64,000 bases of DNA from Saxidomus purpurata (taxonomy: Eukaryota > Mollusca > Bivalvia > Venerida > Veneridae): assembly GCA_022818135.1 (NCBI GenBank), contig JAFMSR010000001.1:5309663-5373662 (forward strand), written 5' to 3'. Each line of letters starts with the position of its first letter. Position 1 is the stretch's first letter. Below, one piece after another: positions 56,836 through 64,000 of this stretch. The translations under genes were made by a program, and so were the position numbers. The notes beneath the pieces were generated by a model. That model was not told where the DNA came from and did no database searches. It worked only from the letters and a program-made list of their open reading frames with translations.

Positions 56836-57889
56836 AAAATTATGTCTTATTTAAAATTATGATTGTAAGTTTGAACGCTGATACATGTACCATTTTAAAC
56901 AGATCTTTGATACTGATTCTTGCAGCGACATATATTTATATATTTATTCCGAGGGAATCTCCAATGTGCAATACGTTTGTTTAGAAACGCTAGACAGAGA
57001 ATTTACAATGAACGTTTATGCTTTGCGCCAGATATAAATAAGAAGTTGCTATCAGACGTCTGTAAGCCATTATTAATAAATGGTGAAAGTTTGATGGATA
57101 TGTTCAAAACAAATATTCTGATATATGTATTCGTATCTTCCAAAAGAACAATCAAACTTTACCTAGATTTCCCCCGAGTGCAGGAAGTGGTGTTTTCTAA
57201 GAGAATTAGTGGATTGTATAATTTTCTTTAAGATATAAATCATGTAAATGCATTTATTTTTTTCTAACTTACCAGATGAAAATGGAATTGAAAAGAAATC
57301 CAAACATCACTTGAGAGTACTGGTGAGATAAGAATATTTGTGTGTTTGTGATATTTTCGTAAACATGAATTATGTCGGTTTTTGCGTCGTGCAAGCGAGT
57401 TTTCTTTCTCTATATTGCTCTTGTTTGCTAAGGAAGTTAAAGAATGGGACAAAAATCAAAAATAAAAACACGACGGGATTCGAAGATCGGGTCTTTATAT
57501 TTAAAGGCAGTTTATATTTAATAATTAACATAGTTCACGTTCAAATATAATGAATGTTATTAATTGTATGACCCTTTTCGAATAAGTAGGGTTACAATAT
57601 AATTATACTGCTTCGCAGTTGTCAGTCGGTCGTTCGGTAGATCTTTGGTTTCCGATCAATAATTCAAATAGGCTTTGACCTAGAGGTTTCAAACTTGGAA
57701 CGACACTGAACCATATTTATTTTGATATTAATGGGTCGAAGGACAAGGTTACAACAACCTTGCATTTACATAAACACTAGAGACGGTTTTGACAGAGGTC
57801 TAAATTTGGAAAAGACATTTTTTGAGCGTTTTGGGGTCACCGAGTTATATTATTTTCTAAAGCATAAATATTTTTTTTTTGATTCCGTG
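56836..57889. other. Intergenic, nothing firm
   Basis: A short GTCGGTCG-bearing stretch at 57605-57640 (CTTCGCAGTTGTCAGTCGGTC) looks like the start of another Helitron-like element leading into the 48-bp array. No gene was recognised. Confidence 0.4.
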
Positions 57890-57892
57890 ATA

Positions 57893-59336
57893 TTCAATAT
57901 TGTAATGAAGTTCTATGATAATAGTTGTGTATCGTGTTTGGTCAATATTGTAATGAAGTTCTATGATAATAGTTGTGTATCGTGTTTGGTCAATATTGTA
58001 ATGAAGTTCTATGATGATAGTTGTGTATCGTGTTTGGTCAATATTGTAAAGAAGTTCTATGATAATAGTTGTGTATCGTGTTTAGTCAATATTGTAATGA
58101 AGTTCTATGATAATAGTTGTGTATCGTGTTTGGTCAATATTGTAATGAAGTTCTATGATAATAGTTGTGTATCGTGTTTAGTCAATATTGTAATGAAGTT
58201 CTATGATAATAGTTGTGTATCGTGTTTAGTCAATATTGTAATGAAGTTCTATGATAAGATGTTGTGTTCGTGTTTGGTCATATTGTAATGAAGTTCTATG
58301 TGTAGTGTGTATCGTGTTTGGTCAATATTGTAATGAAGTTCTATGATGATAGTTGTGTATCGTGTTTGGTCAATATTGTAATGAAGTTCTATGATGATAG
58401 TTGTGTATCGTGTTTGGTCAATATTGTAATGAAGTTCTATGATAATAGTTGTGTATCGTGTTTGGTCAATATTGTAATGAAGTTCTATGATAATAGTTGT
58501 GTATCGTGTTTGGTCAATATTGTAATGGTTCTATGATCATAGTTGTGTATCGTGTTTGGTCATATTGTAAGAAGTTCTATGATCATAGTTGTGTATCGTG
58601 TTTGGTCAATATTGTAATGAAGTTCTATGATAATAGTTGTGTATCGTGTTTGGTCAATATTGTAATGAAGTTCTATGATCATAGTTGTGTATCGTGTTTG
58701 GTCAATATTGTAATGAAGTTCTATGATCATAGTTGTGTATCGTGTTTAGTCAATATTGTAATGAAGTTCTATGATAATAGTTGTGTATCGTGTTTAGTCA
58801 ATATTGTAATGAAGTTCTATGATAAAAGTGTGTTTTTTGTCATTTGTGGTGTATCGTGTTTGGTCTTTGTAATGAAGTTTATGATGATAGTTGTGTATCG
58901 TGTTTGGTCAATATTGTAATGAAGTTCTATGATGATGTTGTGTATCGTGTTTGGTCTTTGTAATGAAGTTCAGGTAGTGTGTCTTTGGTGGAGTTTTGTC
59001 ATTGTAATGAAGTTCTATGTAATAGTTGTGTTCGTGTTTAGTCATATTGTAATGAAGTTCTATGATAATAGTTGTGTATCGTGTTTAGTCAATATTGTAA
59101 TGAAGTTCTATGATAATAGTTGTGTATCGTGTTTGGTCATATTGTAATGAAGTTCTATGATGATAGTTGTGTATCGTGTTTAGTCAATATTGTAATGAAG
59201 TTCTATGATAATAGTTGTGTATCGTGTTTAGTCAATATTGTAATGAAGTTCTATGATAATAGTTGTGTATCGTGTTTAGTCAATATTGTAATGAAGTTCT
59301 ATGATAATAGTTGTGTATCGTGTTTAGTCAATATTA
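57893..59336 (+). repeat. 48-bp tandem array, about 30 units
   Basis: The unit is 48 bp, so one frame stays open and repeats the 16 residues NIVMKFYDNSCVSCLV. Most units are identical apart from an A/G (GTTTAGTC or GTTTGGTC) and a one-base GATAAT/GATGAT/GATCAT change. Units near 58255-58320 and 58830-59040 carry deletions that shift the frame. No splice sites or start context support a protein. I treat it as a minisatellite, with low odds of a coding repeat. Confidence 0.9.
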
Positions 59337-60284
59337 TTACATTGCAGTCAACAAAAATAAGTCCCCGATGAAACAATTGTCAAAGTAATTTCGTTTCACA
59401 GCATCTACTTGCCAGAATTAAATGAATTTCTTGTTTTTGTTTGGTACCAAGAGGAGATCCGCATATTATCTGCGTGTGCCAGTTCGGTCATTTTGTCGTG
59501 AAGATTTGCACTGAAATGTCTTTCCGTTCGCAATTTCGTTTCCGGTCACATATCACTTACTCTCAAGGTCAAGGTCACACTCTAACACTACTTAACACAA
59601 TTAAGTTTCCGGTCTGTCTTCCACATGCATAGACCGAATTTGATATAACCTCACAAAAAAGATCGCTATTACTAGACAATCGGCGTCATATTCATAATTT
59701 GAAAGGAATGGTTTCTAAGTATTAGATGAATTTGTTAATTAGCAGAAATATGAGGCTCTTGTTTTAAATTTTAAGCAGACAGGAGTATTCCCGATATACA
59801 ACTAAGGTCAACAACGCATTGCATCTGTTTTCATAGAGACGGAAAAACGAAATAACAGTAATTTGCTGTACATTAAACATTTAGCAAAAAGAATAGGTCG
59901 CGCATTTCTATAACATCCTCTCGATATATTGTTACAAGTTCTCAGGATTGTGTGTAAACGCGTGTGTTTATTCCATTTTGAGTGCAATATGCAAAAAGAG
60001 AAATATCTTGTATTTATAAACATGGTCCCTGCAGTTTATTAAAATAAGAGTTGATTTTGATTTTACCAGTCATATTTGTTAATTCAAATTGTACATTTTA
60101 TCTTATAGTATTTGTTAACTATCCTGCTGCTGTGACAGTACAAGTAAGTAAAGAGAGGATATATACATATTACGCCTGGTAAACTTATGAAAACTGACAA
60201 TAAACACTCATGCAGGATTTGGAGTGAGATGACCTAAACTGAACAAAGGAGTGTGTCATCGGCGTCAAACTCTAAAATGAAGCT
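59337..60284. other. Intergenic, nothing firm
   Basis: About 59450-59600 contains TCAAGGTCAAGGTCACAC typical of Helitron-like arrays, but no ends are visible. Confidence 0.4.
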
Positions 60285-60405
60285 GATAAAATAAGTCCAT
60301 ATTGCCTCTCTCTCTTCGAATTTGATTCTGTCTGAAACGAGTCTCGATAGCGATTAATATAAGTTGTAGGAACTTGTTTCGCAATCGAGAATAAATAAAT
60401 GAGTT
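60285..60405 (+). mobile_element. SINE tail fragment
   Basis: GCGATTAATATAAGTTG, AACTTGTTTCGCAATCGAGA and ATAAATAAAT match the tail shared by the SINEs near 48310-48405 and 50725-50805. Confidence 0.5.
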
Positions 60406-60814
60406 TAAACTAAAATGAAGCTGCATTTCTCTCACGATAAATGCAGCCTTACAGTAATTGTGCTCGTATCATAATTTTCATGATACACCTCTCTAGGGAA
60501 TCATATTACGGCTTTTGCTGAAAACTCACACAAAAAACCATCTCTATAGGATGTTTCGCAGATGTTACTATGTTATCCAATCACATTCGCGAAACACCTT
60601 TCAAATCGCCGAATGATTAAATCGCTGAAACATAAGGAAATGATATTGTTTTCCAACTGAAATACCATATTATTGATTTGAAAGATTAAAATAGAAGTTT
60701 TTATCATGTTTGATTTTGTTGTTAATGAACCGTCCTTTCGATCACTGAATAATGGCGTTTCATTTTATTCTCTTGCACAATACATTAATTTATTCTCGAT
60801 ATTCAATATGGTCT
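60406..60814. other. Intergenic, nothing recognised
   Basis: No supported feature. Confidence 0.4.
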
Positions 60815-60950
60815 TCAAACCACAGATTTCATCGATAGTAACTGGAATGCATAGATGTAATTTTTAGGTTAAGTTAAAATACTTCCAAAGATTTTATTAT
60901 TTATGTTTTGGTATTATTTTGTTTGACATCAGTTATAGAGTTAAAGCTCC
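60815..60950 (-). repeat. Family B repeat, partial, abutting MITE A
   Basis: It runs from a diverged ATCGATAGTAACTGGAATGC to TTTGACATCAGTTATAGAG and then directly TTAAAGCTCC of MITE A. Confidence 0.7.
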
Positions 60951-61142
60951 TCCGCTCTCAGTTGCCGGTGAAATTTATTTTTTCAAAAATGACATACTAA
61001 TACATAATTATAAAACTAAAGGCTAGAATTAACAATTGAAGTAAAAGTCTATATAGGAATTTGCAGAAATCGATTGAAATGCTGGTTTTACACCACTGCT
61101 ACACTATTTGTTCATATTATAAGTTTATACTAATTTATTTTA

Positions 61143-61317
61143 GCTCGATTGTGAAGAAAGCTTGTAGCTTATCGAGTCACTCTCGAGTCCACTTCCTGGA
61201 AAAACCAGTACTGGTGTCATATGAGGAAGTACGGTCGTGACCCAGTAGGGCTCGAACCCGCAACCTCCGGGATGAGCGGCCGACACCTTAGCCTCTACAC
61301 CACCGCTCCCCTTTTTT
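61143..61317 (-). mobile_element. tRNA-derived SINE (inverted copy of 51824 family)
   Basis: On the minus strand: GGGGAGCGGTGGTGTAGAGG, GGGTTCGAGCCCTA, CCAGTACTGGTTTTTCCAGG, tail CAATCGAGCTAAAATAAAT. Confidence 0.8.
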
Positions 61318-61374
61318 GTTCATATTGGACTTTCAAAAGCGTTTGCAACGCTTTATTAATTGGTAACGTATTAA

Positions 61375-62200
61375 GGTAGTACACCCCTAATAAAAACCTC
61401 CATTTGAAACTCTTCAATTTCAATGAGCTAGCCTAGGTTGTTAAGCATTGGACTGAAGATCTTTTGAGGTTTTTGGGGGCGTAGGTTCGAATCCAGCCGG
61501 AACCAAAAATTTTTTTTTTACTTTTTCTTCTTTGTTTTCATTATTTTGCACTTTTCTTCATATGTTTTATATTGTTTTTAGACTAAAAAGAAATTAAATA
61601 TTTTTATGAATTAGTATTGGCTTATTTGAAGATTTTATTACTTGTAGACACGTCTAAAATTGTCGATGGAGATTTTCAAAATCAAATTATTTTAAATAGG
61701 GACGGTAAAACATTGTGAATTTTTGGCATGCTGTTCCCAAAATGTTATAGATAATTTTTAATATACAAAAGACATGCCTCATTTCTAGAAAATGTTGATT
61801 TTTCCTAAAAACTTTGATGTTCAAAATTGAACATGGCCAAAAAGTACATGAAAATTGTAATACTATCTGATTATTTCATAAAAGTTTTATAAAACTTGTT
61901 GATTATATAGTAAATGGTGTGTAATTTCTGAAAGAAAACATAGTTCTTGTTACTCTGATACCAAATCTGTACCAAAGTTTTGCATAATAAATGAAATACA
62001 TGTATTTTCTAACTTCTTGTGTGATGTCATTTTATAATTTCAAATTCCAAAACGGGGGTAGGGTTATTCAAATTCCTATAACTTTTTTTTTTCACGGTAA
62101 AATTCTTTTAAAATTTGTTTTAAATCCAGGAAATGATACAGATTAAAAAAATATTAAGCTTATAATGATTTGAATAGGTGCCCATTAGGGGTCTACTTCC
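61375..62200. mobile_element. 826-bp TTAA-flanked element with tRNA-like core
   Basis: Ends GGTAGTACACCCCTAAT and ATTAGGGGTCTACTTCC are inverted repeats, flanked on both sides by TTAA (61371-61374, 62201-62204). The host MITE A reads on across the site, so TTAA is the target duplication, as for piggyBac-type elements. Inside, at 61424-61505, an A-box-like TAGCCTAGGTTG and a perfect B box GGTTCGAATCC form a class II tRNA-like region with no pairing acceptor stem. No ORF. Confidence 0.8.
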
Positions 62201-62338
62201 TTAATTCAAATCTACCGAATATACTTTACAGAAATTTATACTGGAACCTTTTTATATGACTATATGTTCTAAAATATGTAATTTTCATACAGTATGAATA
62301 ACTTTATCTTTAACCAAAATCTGAGAGCGAGCAGTGTT

Positions 62339-63010
62339 TAACTAACATGTTCATATGTAGCGTTTCCCTTTCAACTGAAAAGAAACGCATTTTTCTTTGC
62401 ATAAGCGTTTCTTCTTGTCAATAAAAGTGTATTGATTATAGTCTGGTAACTTTACTGAATAAGACATAATTCTAACATTGAAAAAAATGCAGCAGACCAC
62501 ATACTCCCAACGATGTTAGTGATAATATAGCGAGATCATACAAAACCTCAGCTATACGGCAGAAAAGTCTGCAACTTGTGATTTGCAGTTTATGTTTCAG
62601 GAATAATTTCAGGAAACATTTATTCCGAGCTTATTTAAATCACGTTAGCAGAGTTCAGTAACCGAAATATTAGTCCCGGATGTACATTATCATACAACTT
62701 TCAGGCACACATGAATATGTCACAAATAGCTTTTAACTCTTATACTACAAGATTTAGCAATTTCACTGTAGATTTATATGAAGGTTTATTGTTGATGAAT
62801 GACATTTATGTAAAATTGCAGACATTATGATTATTATTAAACTCTACAACACAAAATATCATATAAAATTACACCATACATAATAACATTGTTCACATAT
62901 TTTGCTACGAGGGTCAAAATGAAACTGGTTTTAGTGGGTGATTTTGGTAAAAATATAAAGGTTTTTGTAGTATTTGCAGTAATTGTTTCAAGAAATATTT
63001 TATTTTGAGC
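62339..63010. repeat. Region whose 62580-62770 is duplicated at 62985-63410
   Basis: TTTCAGGAAACATTTATTCC, GAGCTTATTTAAATCACGTT and ATGTCACAAATAGCTTTTAA match, diverged, TTTCAAGAAATATTTTATTT, GAGCTACTTTAAA|TCAAGT and ATGCCACAAGTAGCTATCAA. The second copy has gained MITE A. Confidence 0.7.
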
Positions 63011-63013
63011 TAC

Positions 63014-63300
63014 TTTAAAGCTGCTCGCTCTCAGATTTGGTAAAAAAATAAAGTTCTTCAAACTGTATGTAAATAACGAATTTTAAAGCTGCTCGCTCTC
63101 AGATTTGGTAATTTTGAAATTCCAATATAAACATATGGTGTAGCGGTGCCGTGTAACCGACATTTTCAATCGATTTCTGCAAATTCCTAACTAGTCTAGA
63201 TTTTTGCTTATATTTTGATTCTAGCCTTTAATTTCATAGATATGTATAAGTATGTCAATTTAAAAAAAATCAACGGTAACTGAGAGCGAGCAGCTTTAAA
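63014..63300 (+). repeat. MITE A with duplicated head and internal deletion
   Basis: TTTAAAGCTGCTCGCTCTCA occurs at 63014 and again near 63081; the second head jumps straight to AATTTTGAAATTCCAATA. It ends GAGAGCGAGCAGCTTTAAA at 63300. Confidence 0.8.
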
Positions 63301-63414
63301 TCAAGTCAGCACAGTTAACCGCTATTTGAATCTCGAATGATCTTGATTTAACCTCCACGCTAGACACGAATATGCCACAAGTAGCTATCAATTCTCATAC
63401 CAAAGCATTATGAC

Positions 63415-63810
63415 GTTTTAAGCCGCTCGCTCTCAGAATTTGGTGGGAGGAAAATAACTTCTTCTAATTGTCTTCAATTTACATATTTCAGAACAATTCA
63501 TCTAATAAGGTTCCTGCATAAATAATAAAAAAAAAAATAATAATATCAAACAGGGAATGCCACGTACCAAAAACGCAGCCTCCCCAAAACGAGCCCCACA
63601 GCACCCAGAAGTGCACACCACCAACACGCACACGCACACGCACACACACACACACTACCAACACACACTAGCATACAAAGCAAACACACGAGGACAAAAC
63701 GAACAATTAAACAAGGAACACTGGGGCACCCCCCTGCGAACGGTCGTGGCAAAACACCACTGGGAGTAAAGTGTTTCTATATTTTTGAAATTTTACGTTA
63801 CGAAATAATT
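63415..63810 (+). repeat. MITE A copy interrupted by retroelement
   Basis: It starts TTTTAAGCCGCTCGCTCTCA. Family sequence resumes after 63768 (AAAGTGTTTCTATATTTTTG, TTTTACGTTACG) and fades by about 63810 without the right terminus. Confidence 0.65.
63532..63768 (-). mobile_element. 5'-truncated retroelement copy in MITE A
   Basis: On the minus strand it runs from CTCCCAGTGGTGTTTTGCCA through (GT)n to GATATTATTATTTTTTTT. Its ORF-like translations are microsatellite artefacts. Confidence 0.85.
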
Positions 63811-63844
63811 GCGAAATAATAAATGCCCTCTCCTGTATTTTATC

Positions 63845-63951
63845 GTTGAATAAAATATAGTGGAATTTGGATGCGTAGTAATTCAATCACGAGTGCGAGC
63901 ACGAGTGATTTAATTATTCGCATCCAAATGACTGACTATATTTTATTCAAC
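63845..63951. repeat. ~107-bp imperfect palindrome
   Basis: The arms are 63846-63861 (TTGAATAAAATATAGT) and 63935-63950, with further pairing GGATGCG...CGCATCC and AATCACGAGTGC...GCACGAGTGATT toward a centre near 63898. It would form one long hairpin. The window ends before flanks can be compared. Confidence 0.8.
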
Positions 63952-64000
63952 AATACAATAAAGGGAACAATTTATTATTTCGATTCTAACACGTTATTTT

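Larger units (their letters stand above)
60951..62338 (+). repeat. MITE A split by a SINE and a TTAA element
   Basis: It runs from TTAAAGCTCCTCCGCTCTCA to GAGAGCGAGCAGTGTTT. Removing 61143-61317 and 61375-62204 restores the family's internal order (…TTCATATT / GGACTTTCAAAAGCG … GTAACGTATTAA / TTCAAATCTACC…). Confidence 0.8.

Noticed and set aside
57722..59371. Repetitive protein of 16-residue units
   Set aside because: The unit length is a multiple of three, so an open frame is expected by chance. Several units break the frame and no promoter, splice or start signal was seen.
61424..61505. Functional tRNA gene in the TTAA element
   Set aside because: The B box is perfect, but no acceptor stem forms and the anticodon arm is imperfect. 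It is treated as a tRNA-like promoter relic.

Overview
This is animal genomic DNA, AT-rich and almost entirely built of transposable elements. The spliced genes with GT/AG introns, tRNA-derived SINEs, Helitron-like elements with central tandem arrays and TTAA-flanked MITEs fit a mollusc, most likely a bivalve. The species call is an inference. There is no bacterial or organellar signal. Most open frames in the window are repeat translations or (GT)n/(AC)n artefacts and are not annotated as genes.

Host gene. One gene can be assembled on the minus strand from about 26.5 kb down to 17.3 kb. Seven coding segments (26416-26473, 19844-20482, 19416-19548, 18563-18627, 17795-17854, 17527-17562, 17333-17340) have matching splice phases and sum to 999 nt. 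They read as a signal peptide, a 213-codon cysteine-rich EGF/laminin-like ectodomain, one transmembrane helix with an Arg-rich stop-transfer, and a short tail with an ITAM-like pair of tyrosine motifs. The only break is an in-frame TGA in the ectodomain where a Cys codon is expected. A second, paralogous signal-peptide exon lies at 9475-9532, also on the minus strand. A possible terminal exon of unknown identity lies at 16562-16895.

Mobile elements. (1) A retroelement family with an RT-type C-terminal ORF and a conserved GT-microsatellite 3' module; about 15 copies, mostly 5'-truncated, with two longer copies at 2921-3713 and 38518-39766. (2) A TTAA-flanked MITE family ('MITE A', inner termini AGCTGCTCGCTCTCA), about 13 copies. 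(3) A second dispersed family ('family B', about 370 bp) that also sits at TTTAAA. (4) Helitron-like elements with a GTCY microsatellite, a tandem array (146 bp in one family) and a 3' hairpin followed by CTCTAG or CTCTTG. (5) Two pogo/Tigger-type transposase relics, 37.2-42.1 kb and 48.5-50.4 kb. (6) A 4.8-kb foldback element at 20548-25352 with about 2.06-kb arms and a 10-bp target duplication, lying in the receptor's first intron. (7) tRNA-derived SINEs, a DIRS-type RNase H fragment, a TTAA element carrying a tRNA-like promoter, and a 1.45-kb array of 48-bp units at 57.9-59.3 kb.

How the parts relate. Nesting gives a relative history in several places: retroelement inside Helitron inside MITE A at 2.8-5.0 kb; family B, a Helitron, the retroelement and MITE A inside one transposase gene at 37-42 kb; SINE and TTAA element inside MITE A at 61-62 kb. 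Three empty/filled comparisons inside the window define insertion points. Several stretches (40.28-41.45, 43.9-44.8, 47.2-48.2 and 53.23-53.38 kb, and parts of the 48-bp array) look like degraded consensus rather than biology, and they mostly coincide with copies of the GT-rich retroelement module.
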